The notes beneath the pieces were generated by a model. The model was given only the letters and a program-made list of their open reading frames with translations. It did no database searches and was not told the origin of the DNA. DNA of 60,940 nt from Rheinheimera sp. GTDB lineage: Bacteria > Pseudomonadota > Gammaproteobacteria > Enterobacterales > Alteromonadaceae. The stretch is taken from NCBI RefSeq assembly GCF_030824435.1, contig NZ_JAVBXS010000033.1:1-60940 (forward strand), written 5' to 3'. Position 1 is the first letter of the stretch, and each line of letters opens with the position of its first letter. A program made the translations under genes and the position numbers. This document shows positions 37,603-48,498 of this stretch, one piece after another.

Positions 37603-38067
37603 ATGAAAACCAGCCCCAGTTTGTTTGATACCCTGCAACAACTGCGCAGCCAGCAGCAAAACCGCCAACTGAGCTTAATGGCGCAATATCAGCAAAAAAC
37701 CAAAACCGGCAACAACCCCACTGACACCACTCCGGTTAAAAACCAGCCCGGCACTGGCGATAACGGCAAAACGCCCACTCAGGTCGATTTCAGCCAGATG
37801 AGTGCTAAACAGCTGCATACCTGGCTACAACAAGGCCTTAGCAGCGGCAAAATTCCGCCGGAACAAGAAAGTGCTTTTAAAACGCTGATATTCTCCGCCA
37901 GCTCAGGCGACAGTAAAAATGAACATAGGCTGGTGAACTTCAGCGAAAAAGCGCAAGAAGGTCTGCAAGGTGCGCTGCGGCGCAAAGACAGCAGTTCGAT
38001 GTTGTTTTGGGCTAACGCAGTGCAGACCATGAAAAAATTTCAGGGTGAAAAACTGCCGGCCCTTTAG
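37603..38067 (+). CDS. Hypothetical protein
   Basis: 154 residues, soluble. The N-terminal half is Gln/Thr/Asn-rich and probably disordered (TLQQLRSQQQNRQLSLMAQY, then TKTGNNPTDTTPVKN). The C-terminal half has short helices (SAKQLHTWLQQGLSSGKIP, EQESAFKTLIFSASSG, SSMLFWANAVQTMKKFQG). The ATG at 37603 is the first start giving a protein-like N-terminus; the ribosome-binding site is weak. It resembles small flagellar- or export-associated proteins only in composition, and I do not assign a family. Confidence 0.6.
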   Translation: MKTSPSLFDTLQQLRSQQQNRQLSLMAQYQQKTKTGNNPTDTTPVKNQPGTGDNGKTPTQVDFSQMSAKQLHTWLQQGLSSGKIPPEQESAFKTLIFSASSGDSKNEHRLVNFSEKAQEGLQGALRRKDSSSMLFWANAVQTMKKFQGEKLPAL

Positions 38068-38328
38068 TTCAACAGCTCAAAAAACAGCGACAACCGAACA
38101 ATTGTTGCAATAAACACACTTAAAGAATGATTTTGGTTAATTTTTCTTTATATCAAGCTGCACATTAAGCAAAATGGCCGGGTTTATTTGACATCAGATG
38201 CTCAAACCGCCGGTATAACAGCCCCGGATTTAAACCATCATTCAAACAACAAAGCACCAACACTCAATAACCCGCTTTTGTTTATGCCGGATGCTTGCCG
38301 GTTGATTAAGAAAAAAGGATTTCTCTTT

Positions 38329-40206
38329 ATGTTTAAACCATTGTTATTCAGCCTATTGTTGTTATCTCAGCCAGCCATTGCCGCAACATTTATTCAGTTG
38401 GACAGCGAGCCAGGTGAGCATATAGGTCAAGGTCGGCAAGAAATGCTCACTGAACCGCTGCGCTTAAACGCCGGAGAATTGGCTTTGTCGATTTCACAGG
38501 AGCAGGGTTATTCATTTGTATTTACCGCTGGGCAAAAAATAAAAAAGTTACAGCCTGGTGTTTATAAAAATGTGCAGGGGTTGGGCATGGAAGCCGGTAC
38601 CAGACCGACCATGCAAATTTTAAATAACAATCGCAGCTGTACCTACCCAATGGGCGAATTTATTATTTATGAATATGATTTAACATCCAGCCCTAAAAAA
38701 GTAGCTTTAGATTTTATTCACACTTGTAATTCATTTCCGGCAAAGCTGCGTGGTTATATCCGGATGAATTCTGATGTGCCACACCCAACTTCTCAGCCTA
38801 TTGCCATTATTCAGGGCGACAGTCTTACCACCGAAGAAAAAACCATCAGCTTAACTGGCGCTGAGTCCTGGACTGCAGAAGGTAAAATGGAAAGTTACCA
38901 CTGGACCCAAAGCAGTGGCAAAGCAGCAGTACTGCAAAACGCTGACAGTGCCGAAGTGAAGATCCAATTACCCAAAGGAATAACCCTGGGCGGTGAAAAA
39001 GCCAGTTTTAAACTGACAGTCACTAATAGCGCAGGCATGCAGGATAGTGAAGAATTTAGTTTACATATTGCCAGCAAAAGCGACCCGCAAAGTTACGTAC
39101 TGCTGGAAAGTGACACAAACAATATTTTGACCCAGGGCCGTCCCCGCGTTTTTAACCTGAATAACAGTAGATTTACCACAGAGCGCCAACACGTAGATTT
39201 TCAGTATCAGAAGACAAAAAGTGTCTCTGTCGACATCTGGAATGACGAATATTGGTTTTTCAGGATTGAAGCTCCGGGCTACACCAGCCTGGACAAGGGC
39301 CTGTACCCTTATGCCGAAACTATGGCTTCAACGTCCAATACCGGCGCTGCCGGTCTTCATATCTATACCAGCGGCAGAAGCTGCAACAACAGTGTTGGCA
39401 GTTTTAACATCACTCAGTTCTTGATGAAAAACGAAAAGCTGGAAGGTTTTAAAGCCAATTTTGAACATCGTTGCGAAAATATGGCGGGTCCTTTATTAAA
39501 AGGGGTTGTTGCCATCAATGCCTTTGATGACAGCGTGCCGGAAGCCAACGCCGGTAAAGATTTTGAAGACTTTGAAAACAACCGCATCACCCTTGATGCC
39601 TCGGGCTCTATCGACACTTTAGGTTCAATCTCTGAATTCCACTGGGAACTGAATAACAAAAACATCAAACTGGAACATGCCGATCAAGCCAAAGCTTATT
39701 TTGTCGCTCCGGCACTTGCAGACCGCCAACCCCAGACAGAGTATCTGGCGACTTTAAAGGTGGTTGATAACGAAGGTTTTCAGGCATCTGACACTGTGAA
39801 AATTACCGTAAAACAAAATAACAAAGCACCTGTCGCCAACGATGACAGTGCAGAACTGGCTATTGGCGGAAAAATCACACTACAGGTACTGGCCAATGAC
39901 ACCGATCTTGATGGCCGCATGCTGCCAGACAGTATTCGCATCATGTCATACTCAGGTGTTGGTGGGGTTTATCCTCAGGAAAACGGCACTATAGAATATA
40001 TTCACACCGGCACTGAAGCTGCGGATCTGTTTATTAAATACAGTGTTGAAGATAACGATGGTGCGTTTTCAAATACCGCTACAGTCCGGCTTAAAGTTAA
40101 AAAGCCAGGTGAAGGCGGCTCCGGTGGTTCAGTGCACTGGCCGTTATTCACCTTGCTGTTTTTAATGTTGACGATTCGCCGGTCAAAACGGCATTTTTTA
40201 CAATAA
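38329..40206 (+). CDS. Secreted multidomain protein with GlyGly-CTERM tail (paralogue 1)
   Basis: 625 residues. Signal peptide cleaved near AIAA. The mature protein has two copies of an unnamed module of about 130 residues (about 20-155 and 260-400), each with a conserved Cys pair: RSCTYPMGEFIIYEYDL...FIHTC and RSCNNSVGSFNITQFLM...FEHRC. Each is followed by a PKD/REJ-like Ig domain (ISLTGAESW...SYHWTQSSG; ITLDASGSIDTLGSISEFHW). A cadherin-like domain (APVANDDSAELAIGGKITLQ) comes next. The C-terminus GGSGGSVHWPLFTLLFLML followed by RRSKR is a GlyGly-CTERM sorting signal, normally processed by rhombosortase. No rhombosortase lies in the window. AAAGGA precedes ATG 38329. It is paralogous to the protein at 42771-44663 along its whole length. 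Confidence 0.8.
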   Translation: MFKPLLFSLLLLSQPAIAATFIQLDSEPGEHIGQGRQEMLTEPLRLNAGELALSISQEQGYSFVFTAGQKIKKLQPGVYKNVQGLGMEAGTRPTMQILNNNRSCTYPMGEFIIYEYDLTSSPKKVALDFIHTCNSFPAKLRGYIRMNSDVPHPTSQPIAIIQGDSLTTEEKTISLTGAESWTAEGKMESYHWTQSSGKAAVLQNADSAEVKIQLPKGITLGGEKASFKLTVTNSAGMQDSEEFSLHIASKSDPQSYVLLESDTNNILTQGRPRVFNLNNSRFTTERQHVDFQYQKTKSVSVDIWNDEYWFFRIEAPGYTSLDKGLYPYAETMASTSNTGAAGLHIYTSGRSCNNSVGSFNITQFLMKNEKLEGFKANFEHRCENMAGPLLKGVVAINAFDDSVPEANAGKDFEDFENNRITLDASGSIDTLGSISEFHWELNNKNIKLEHADQAKAYFVAPALADRQPQTEYLATLKVVDNEGFQASDTVKITVKQNNKAPVANDDSAELAIGGKITLQVLANDTDLDGRMLPDSIRIMSYSGVGGVYPQENGTIEYIHTGTEAADLFIKYSVEDNDGAFSNTATVRLKVKKPGEGGSGGSVHWPLFTLLFLMLTIRRSKRHFLQ

Positions 40207-40257
40207 TGCTCAACAAAGTCAGAATGTTAGCCAACAAAAAATCAAACTGAACAATAT

Positions 40258-40294
40258 CAGGGTCAGCTGCAATAGCTCGTTTGACCCTGTTGTT
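40258..40294 (+). terminator. Probable terminator of paralogue 1 gene
   Basis: CAGGGTCA and TGACCCTG around a 16-nt loop, followed by TTGTTT, between convergent genes. Note that the TGACCCTG arm is an unrelated short match to the REP end found later in the window. Confidence 0.45.
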
Positions 40295-40335
40295 TCACTT
40301 CATCCGGTGTGGCAGCACACAACAAAAATTTTTGT

Positions 40336-41574
40336 TTATTCCATCTGTAACTGCAATTTGCCCTGTTTTGCCGCCCTTGGTTTTAAGCCACAACACCAAC
40401 TAAGCAGCGGCACAACGCGGATCAAGGCATAACCAACAGCGCAACCGGCCAGCGTCAATAACAGCAACAACCATACTTCCAAACCAGCCGGAATAGCCAA
40501 AGGTTTTAACCAGCTGGCAAACACAATAATCAAACTTTGATGCAGCAGATACCAGGGCAAAATGGCCGGGCTGGCGTAACGGTAAATAGCACCTTTTGGA
40601 TCTATTGCATTGACCGGCCGGTTTAAATAACAACCGGCATAACCCAATACCGCCAGCAGCCAAAGCCAATGATTCAGCGACAACACCAGGCCATAACAAA
40701 GCCGCACCCATAACAGCTCATCAAACATCGAAGCATAAGGCTCAAACACATGGTGCCTGTCCAGCAATAACAAGCCATAACAGCAGAGCGCACCCAGCAA
40801 AAACAGCCTTCTATGCTTCACTACCGCCGCCCACCACAGCTGTTGTTGCGCCAGTAAATAACCCGCCACAAAAACGCCAAAATATTTGGCATGCCCATAC
40901 CAGTCGTCTATCAGACCATGGGTCGTTGGGAACAGTGGACGCAAAAAATACCAGCTCACCCCCAGCAATAACAGCACCAGCAGCAATGCATAACGGGCGG
41001 GCAGTTGTTGCACCAAACGGCTTTGGGCAAAAAGGTTCAGCGGCAACCGACCTAACAACAGCAACATGCTGTAACACCAGACATAAGGTAAAAACCACAG
41101 ATGATTCCAGGTTAATAAACCAATAGGGCTGTGATGTTCAGGCAATAACGCTGTTTGTGGGTTGATATATTGCCACCAGAATTGCAGATAACCGGGTTCA
41201 ATCAGCTGCTGGCTTAAAGCTTCAAAATACACCTGAGGCGCCACCACCACAAACATGCCAAACAACAACGGCAATAACAAACGCTGGCTGCGCAACCACA
41301 ACATTTTGCCCGTGCCGATGCGCTGTTGCGCCAGACTCAGCGCCATGGCACTGAGTAAAAACAACAAACTCATGCGCCATGGGTTGGTTAATGTCATCAA
41401 ATCCTGCAACCAGTTATAGGTCTGCACGCTTTTAATATGCCACTCCCACTCAGCCACGTAATACATGCCAATGTGGTACAAAATAAGTACCCCAAGCGCC
41501 AGAATACGTAACCAGTCCAAATCATGACGCCTTGCTGCGGCGCTGCTGTTTAATGAAAATTGTGTTTCTGCCAT
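40336..41574 (-). CDS. Membrane acyltransferase (acyltransferase-3/OpgC-like family)
   Basis: 412 residues with about ten transmembrane helices. The N-terminal RRHDLDWLRILALGVLILYH is the acyltransferase-3 opening with the conserved Arg/Asp and His. Further conserved segments are WRMSLLFLLSAMALSL, RSQRLLLPLLFGM, HLWFLPYVWCYSML and ILPWYLLHQSLIIVFASW (late His). Such proteins transfer acetyl or succinyl groups to glucans, lipids or exopolysaccharides. GGAG is seven bases before ATG 41574; the frame further to 41703 overlaps the LytTR gene start. It is divergent from the LytTR gene with only 106 bp between, so the two may share regulation. Confidence 0.85.
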   Translation of the reverse strand: MAETQFSLNSSAAARRHDLDWLRILALGVLILYHIGMYYVAEWEWHIKSVQTYNWLQDLMTLTNPWRMSLLFLLSAMALSLAQQRIGTGKMLWLRSQRLLLPLLFGMFVVVAPQVYFEALSQQLIEPGYLQFWWQYINPQTALLPEHHSPIGLLTWNHLWFLPYVWCYSMLLLLGRLPLNLFAQSRLVQQLPARYALLLVLLLLGVSWYFLRPLFPTTHGLIDDWYGHAKYFGVFVAGYLLAQQQLWWAAVVKHRRLFLLGALCCYGLLLLDRHHVFEPYASMFDELLWVRLCYGLVLSLNHWLWLLAVLGYAGCYLNRPVNAIDPKGAIYRYASPAILPWYLLHQSLIIVFASWLKPLAIPAGLEVWLLLLLTLAGCAVGYALIRVVPLLSWCCGLKPRAAKQGKLQLQME

Positions 41575-41680
41575 CTGAAAACTCCGGTTAAAGTAACAAC
41601 CGCAGTCTGCACAACAAGGCTGCCAGACCCAAGCCGACAATGGTGCAGAGGTGGTATTCAGGGATAACAGGTGGAATGCT

Positions 41681-42613
41681 GTGACCAAATTAAAACAACA
41701 CAACTATCTGGAAATGTTTGAACAACGTCCGTTGTTATATTCTTATCTGCTGATAGCCATTTACCTGCTGATCAATAACAGTATTAATGCCACTTCGGTC
41801 TGGATGGAGCACAGCAGAGACCCTTTGAATACAACACAGCTGTGGGAACCTTTTTTATGGGAATACAGCAGCGCTTTCAGCACTTTATTGTTGTGTCCGT
41901 TTTTAGGCTGGATGTTTAGCCGTTACCCCATGCGGCTCAGCAACTTTAAAGCCTTGCTGCTAACCCATTTATTGGGTTCTTTGCTTTTTAGCATGGCCCA
42001 TGTGTTTTTCATGGTGGCCTTTCGCGCCGGGGTTTATACATGGCTGCAACAAGGTTACGACTTTGGCCCAGTGCTTCGGGAGTTTTTGTACGAATACCGC
42101 AAAGATGCCTGGGGTTATTTGTTTTTTTTCAGCCTTTATCAGCTGCTGCAATTTGTCTATCGTCGCTTAAAAGGTGAAGCCAGCCTTATTCAGACCGGTG
42201 ATGATGAGCCCATGCCAGCTCAATCAGTGGAACAACTGCAGCACAACCCTCTGGCAGGCAATAACCCGGCCGCAGCCGTTATACAAAGCCACTTTCTGGT
42301 AAAAAAGCTGGATAAAGAATTTTTAATTGCGATACCAGATATTGAATGGCTGGAAGCTTGTGGTAACTACGTGAATTTACACAGCAAAGGCCGGATTTAC
42401 CCGCTACGCGCCACTTTAAGCAAAACCATGGAGCAACTGGCGCCACAAGGATTTAGCCGTATTCACCGCAGCTTTGCTGTGAATCATCATGCCATTGAAA
42501 GTATTAGTTATCAGCCAAGTGGTGATGGCGACATTCTGCTCAAAACCGGCCAGCAACTGGCTCTGTCACGGCGTTTTAAAGACGAACTGCGCGCGAGTTT
42601 CCGCGCCAGCTGA
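41681..42613 (+). CDS. Membrane-anchored LytTR-family transcriptional regulator
   Basis: 310 residues. Four transmembrane helices fill about residues 20-165 (LLYSYLLIAIYLLINNSIN, FSTLLLCPFLGWMF, LLGSLLFSMAHVFFMVAF, WGYLFFFSLYQLLQFVY). After a linker, a LytTR DNA-binding domain occupies about 215-305: FLIAIPDIEWLEACGNYVNL, LRATLSKTMEQL, GFSRIHRSFAVNHHAI and LLKTGQQLALSRRFKDEL. LytTR domains bind paired direct repeats. No histidine kinase lies nearby, so it probably senses within the membrane. GTG 41681 is preceded by AGGTGGA at good spacing and is preferred over the ATG at 41651, which overlaps the acyltransferase promoter side. Targets are not visible. Confidence 0.88.
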   Translation: MTKLKQHNYLEMFEQRPLLYSYLLIAIYLLINNSINATSVWMEHSRDPLNTTQLWEPFLWEYSSAFSTLLLCPFLGWMFSRYPMRLSNFKALLLTHLLGSLLFSMAHVFFMVAFRAGVYTWLQQGYDFGPVLREFLYEYRKDAWGYLFFFSLYQLLQFVYRRLKGEASLIQTGDDEPMPAQSVEQLQHNPLAGNNPAAAVIQSHFLVKKLDKEFLIAIPDIEWLEACGNYVNLHSKGRIYPLRATLSKTMEQLAPQGFSRIHRSFAVNHHAIESISYQPSGDGDILLKTGQQLALSRRFKDELRASFRAS

Positions 42614-42770
42614 ACAAAGTGTTGTGGCAGCGCCGCCTTTACATGCTGGTTCTTTTTTTCCGGCTGGACGGGCAGTCATCCTGTATGCGAAAATGCGACA
42701 AATTTACTTTTTAAAAACATAAAACACAAAGAAGTGTTTTATTTTAACTTTTATCTAAAGGACTACATTT

Positions 42771-44663
42771 ATGTTTAAGTCTCTGCTGTTCAGTAGTTTG
42801 TTATTTTCCCCGCTCGCCCTCGCCGACACTTTTATTCAGCTCAATAGTGACCAGGGTGACTGGATTGGTCAGGGACAGGTGACACGTTTAGACAATAACC
42901 TGCCTTTTAGTGCCAGCGACTCTTCACTGTGGATTTCACATGAAAGTGGTTTTAGCTTTACTTTTCAGCCTGCCAACGGGCAAAAATTGCAAACTGGTGT
43001 TTTTAGCGGCGCGATGCGGGCACCATTCCGTTCCGGCACTGCGCCTGGGCTGGAAGTTTCAGGCCCGGGCCGTGGCTGTAACCAGATCAGTGGCGAGTTT
43101 GTTATTTATGAATACGATCTGAGCGCCAACCCACATAAAATTGCGCTGGATTTTGTGCAGTATTGCGACAGTACCAGCAAAAAACTAACAGGTAGTATCA
43201 GGTTAAACTCTGCTTTGCCTGATCCTTACCCTTTCCCTGTTGCTGTGATCAAAACCAGCCAGGTCAAAGTGAAAGAAGGTTCAACTGTGCAGATCCAGGG
43301 CCAGTCGTCTTTTTCTAAACCTGGCCGCATTACCAATTACAGCTGGTCGCAGATTGAAGGTAAACAAGTCACTCTGGAAGATACCACAACAGCTGAGCTG
43401 AAGCTGACAACACCAACTGATGTGGCGCTTGGTGGTGAAAAAACCAAATTAAGACTGACGGTGACCGACAATCTGGGTCAGCAGGACACTGAAGATTTTG
43501 TGTTAACCACCAGCAGCAAAAGTGACCCACAAAGTTATTACCGCTTTGAAAGTGCCGCCGGTGATTTTATTGGTGGTGGCCGCACCGAATCTTTTGACGA
43601 CAACAATGCCATTTTTAACCTGAACTCAAATTACGACAAAGGGGTGTCTGTTTCTGTCACCACCAGGTCGTACTGGAATCTGGATTTTGCCGCACCAAAT
43701 AATGAAGCACTCAGTGTTGGTGAATATCATTATGCCGAACGTTTCCCATTCCAGTCTGCCGGTGTGGCCGGTTTAAGCATCACAGGTGAACACCGCGGCT
43801 GTAACCGTAGCTTTGGCAACTTTAAAGTGCATCAATTGCAGATGGACAACAACAACAAAAGTTTTAAAGCCAGCTTTGAACAACGTTGTGAAAGTACCAG
43901 TGCTCCTTTACTCAAAGGTGAAATTGCGGTGAATGCAGTGCACGAAAGTGTGCCAAAAGCCAGTGCCGGCGCCGATATTGAAGTGTCGGAAAATGCCTTG
44001 GTGAACCTCAATGGTTCAGACTCGGTCGACCTGTTGGGCTCTCTGGTTATTTACCAATGGAGCATCGACGATGCCACAGTGCAGTTGGAAGGCGCCGATA
44101 AATCACGGGCCAACTTTAAAGCACCTGCATTGCCGGATCGCGTCTTTAGCAAAACTTATCAGGCTAAATTAGTGGTCGTCGATAACGAAGGTTATAAAGC
44201 ACAAGACAACGTCAAAATTACCGTGCTGGCCAATAACAAAGCGCCAGTGGCGGCAGATGATAGTTTTGAGCTGGAAATTGGCAAAAGTCTGAGCCTGAAT
44301 CTGCAAAAGAATGACAGCGACAGCGATGGCCGCCTGGCCAGCGACAGTATTGAGCTGGTGAAACAACCACAAAGTGGCACGGTAAAAATTAACACTGACG
44401 GCACTGTACTTTACAGCCATACCGGCACTGCGGCAGGCTCCGACAACTTCAGTTACCGCATTAAAGACAACGACGGCGTCTGGTCGAATGAAGCTGCTGT
44501 CAGCCTGAGTATTAAAGAAAAAGTGACACCGCCGGTACCGGTCGAAAAACCGGCCGAAAACAAAGGTAGTTCCGGCGGCAGCTGGTCATTTACCGGCTTT
44601 TTTGCACTGGCGCTGACCTTGTGGACACGCAACCGTTCTCAACGTCGCTCAACGGGCAGATAA
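42771..44663 (+). CDS. Secreted multidomain protein with GlyGly-CTERM tail (paralogue 2)
   Basis: 630 residues with the same architecture as the protein at 38329-40206: signal peptide (ending ALADTF), Cys-pair module 1 (GRGCNQISGEFVIYEYDL...FVQYC), REJ/PKD-like domain, Cys-pair module 2 (HRGCNRSFGNFKVHQLQM...FEQRC), PKD domain (VNLNGSDSVDLLGSLVIYQW), cadherin-like domain (APVAADDSFELEIGKSLSLN) and a GlyGly-CTERM tail (SSGGSWSFTGFFALALTLW, then RNRSQRR). The tail predicts cleavage and surface attachment through the rhombosortase/type II secretion route. AAAGGA precedes ATG 42771. A strong terminator follows. The ligand or role of the Cys-pair module is unknown. Confidence 0.8.
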   Translation: MFKSLLFSSLLFSPLALADTFIQLNSDQGDWIGQGQVTRLDNNLPFSASDSSLWISHESGFSFTFQPANGQKLQTGVFSGAMRAPFRSGTAPGLEVSGPGRGCNQISGEFVIYEYDLSANPHKIALDFVQYCDSTSKKLTGSIRLNSALPDPYPFPVAVIKTSQVKVKEGSTVQIQGQSSFSKPGRITNYSWSQIEGKQVTLEDTTTAELKLTTPTDVALGGEKTKLRLTVTDNLGQQDTEDFVLTTSSKSDPQSYYRFESAAGDFIGGGRTESFDDNNAIFNLNSNYDKGVSVSVTTRSYWNLDFAAPNNEALSVGEYHYAERFPFQSAGVAGLSITGEHRGCNRSFGNFKVHQLQMDNNNKSFKASFEQRCESTSAPLLKGEIAVNAVHESVPKASAGADIEVSENALVNLNGSDSVDLLGSLVIYQWSIDDATVQLEGADKSRANFKAPALPDRVFSKTYQAKLVVVDNEGYKAQDNVKITVLANNKAPVAADDSFELEIGKSLSLNLQKNDSDSDGRLASDSIELVKQPQSGTVKINTDGTVLYSHTGTAAGSDNFSYRIKDNDGVWSNEAAVSLSIKEKVTPPVPVEKPAENKGSSGGSWSFTGFFALALTLWTRNRSQRRSTGR

Positions 44664-44690
44664 GTTCAGACTGCAACAGCAGAAATCACT

Positions 44691-44720
44691 ACGGCCGGCG
44701 TTTTCTCCGGCCGTTTTTTT
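44691..44720 (+). terminator. Terminator of paralogue 2 gene
   Basis: ACGGCCGG and CCGGCCGT around an 8-nt loop, followed by seven T residues. Confidence 0.88.
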
Positions 44721-44750
44721 GACCTGAAACAAAGCAGGACTCAATGAGGT

Positions 44751-44779
44751 TTGCAATTCACAACGAACTGGATTTTACT
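44751..44779 (+). promoter_or_regulatory. Candidate promoter of the metallo-beta-lactamase gene
   Basis: TTGCAA, a 17-nt spacer and TTTACT, about 60 bp before the start codon and just after the preceding terminator. It matches four of six consensus bases in each hexamer, so it is tentative. Confidence 0.35.
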
Positions 44780-44840
44780 GCAAAGACCCACTGCAATTTT
44801 GTTGTTGCCGTCAGACTTACTGATTTATAGGGAGATGATG

Positions 44841-45632
44841 ATGCGTACTTTTACCTTCACCTTGTTCGCTGCACTGCTGAGTCTGCCATTGGCAGCACAG
44901 GCCCAAACCACTTTATCCAGCCACCCTTACGACAAAGTGCAGCAAATATCCCCCGAAGTGCAGGTAGAACAGCTGGCGCCGGGTTTGTGGTTGCACCGCA
45001 CCGAACAAAAACTCAGTAACGGCATGCTGTTTACCGCCAATGGCCTGTTATTGGAAACGCCACAAGGCATCTGGATGCTGGACACGGCCTGGGGTTATTA
45101 CCCCACAGTGGATTTATTGCATTGGATAGACACAGTGCTGCAAAAGCCGGTGGTAAAAGCCATTGCCACCCATGGCCATGACGACAGAGTTGGCGGCGCA
45201 GCTGCACTGGCTGAACGTAATATTCCATTGCAGGTGACAGCCCAAACCGCAGCTATAGTGCAGCAGCACGCCAAAACAGCTGATCTGTTGTTGCCGGTTC
45301 AGTCGGCAGTGGCGTTAAAACAAGGTGAAAAATACCAGGATGGCCCGGTGGAGTGGTTTTATCCGGGCGCCGGCCACACCAGCGACAATATTGTGTTGTG
45401 GTTGCCGCAGTACAAGCTATTGGTCGGCGGCTGCGCCGTGAAAGCACCGCGTTATCCGGGTCTTGGTAATATTGCCGACGCCGATGTAGCAGAGTGGCCA
45501 CACAGTCTAAAACGGATACAACAGGCTTATCCGGACATCAAAATTCTGGTGCCCGGCCATGGGGATGTGGCTGATGCTGCTTTATTGGATTACAGCCTGG
45601 GTTTAATGCAGGGCGCAATATCACAACCTTAA
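44841..45632 (+). CDS. Subclass B1 metallo-beta-lactamase, VIM-like
   Basis: 263 residues with a signal peptide (cleaved near residue 21), so periplasmic. All six B1 zinc ligands are present: H111, H113 and D115 in THGHDDRVGG, H179 in FYPGAGHTSDN, C198 in GGCAVK and H240 in PGHGD. K201 corresponds to the substrate-binding Lys224 of NDM/IMP-type enzymes. GNIADADVAEWPHSLKRIQQ and the HDDRVGG stretch closely recall VIM enzymes (from memory). The enzyme should hydrolyse penicillins, cephalosporins and carbapenems with two zinc ions. AGGGAG is six bases before ATG 44841; two earlier in-frame ATGs (44835, 44838) are too close. It sits between ordinary chromosomal genes, with no integron or insertion sequence next to it, so it looks intrinsic rather than acquired. 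Confidence 0.92.
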   Translation: MRTFTFTLFAALLSLPLAAQAQTTLSSHPYDKVQQISPEVQVEQLAPGLWLHRTEQKLSNGMLFTANGLLLETPQGIWMLDTAWGYYPTVDLLHWIDTVLQKPVVKAIATHGHDDRVGGAAALAERNIPLQVTAQTAAIVQQHAKTADLLLPVQSAVALKQGEKYQDGPVEWFYPGAGHTSDNIVLWLPQYKLLVGGCAVKAPRYPGLGNIADADVAEWPHSLKRIQQAYPDIKILVPGHGDVADAALLDYSLGLMQGAISQP

Positions 45633-45681
45633 CATGCCGGAATAAATGCAGAAGCCCCGACCTTTAAAGTGGTTCTCTGCA

Positions 45682-45714
45682 TAAAAAAACAGCAGCACCA
45701 GAGGTGCTGCTGTT
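45682..45714 (-). terminator. Terminator of katG
   Basis: Minus strand: AACAGCAGCACC, loop of 3 nt, GGTGCTGCTGTT (12 bp perfect), then TTTTTTATG; 16 bp after the katG stop. It may also end the beta-lactamase transcript from the other side. Confidence 0.88.
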
Positions 45715-45730
45715 GTTTCAGAGGCTGTGA

Positions 45731-48010
<2,280 letters not shown>

Positions 48011-48136
48011 TCAGTGCTCCCCTGTGTGTCTGACAGCAACGGCCTTTAAAGCTACTGATTGTCAGAACCCACACGCAGCTGTGGCTACATCCGGGGTGCG
48101 CCCATAAATTAAAGCGCACCATAAAATGTTTGCAGT

Positions 48137-48159
48137 GATTAAAATCGATTGTTTTAATC
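48137..48159. promoter_or_regulatory. Inverted repeat in the katG-ilvE divergent region
   Basis: GATTAAAA and TTTTAATC around a 7-nt centre (TCGATTG), about 190 bp upstream of katG and 340 bp upstream of the aminotransferase gene. It could be a regulator site. I could not match it to the OxyR pattern. The rest of the 550-bp region 47948-48498 shows no gene. Confidence 0.35.
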
Positions 48160-48498
48160 GGTAATTCAGATAACCATTTTACTTAGACCCAGCAATGCCA
48201 CTTGCTGCAGCACCAGCAACAACGGCAATAAGCGGTGAAATATGGCAATTTTTCCGCCTTACCTTGTGACTGCGAACAAGCAGAACCAGCATGAACCACA
48301 GCTGCCGCAAGTCACCCCAATAAATAGCCAGACAGACGGCTTGATGCTCAGATAGTTGATGCCGAAAACAACAACTGACAGTACAATGACCAGACAAATT
48401 TCACTCAGACCATAGCATCAGCAGGGCAACAGGCCTTGCCGACTGGTCTTTGTTTCAGCCGGCCACCCCGGCAAACTTATCAGCAGCAGGAAGAAAAA

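Noticed and set aside
40258-40289. REP copy between paralogue 1 and the acyltransferase
   Set aside because: CAGGGTCA/TGACCCTG shares a few bases with the REP end, but the rest does not match; it is an ordinary hairpin between convergent genes.
44841-45632. Acquired resistance gene cassette
   Set aside because: No attC site, integrase or IS is adjacent, and base composition looks like that of its neighbours; an intrinsic gene is more likely.
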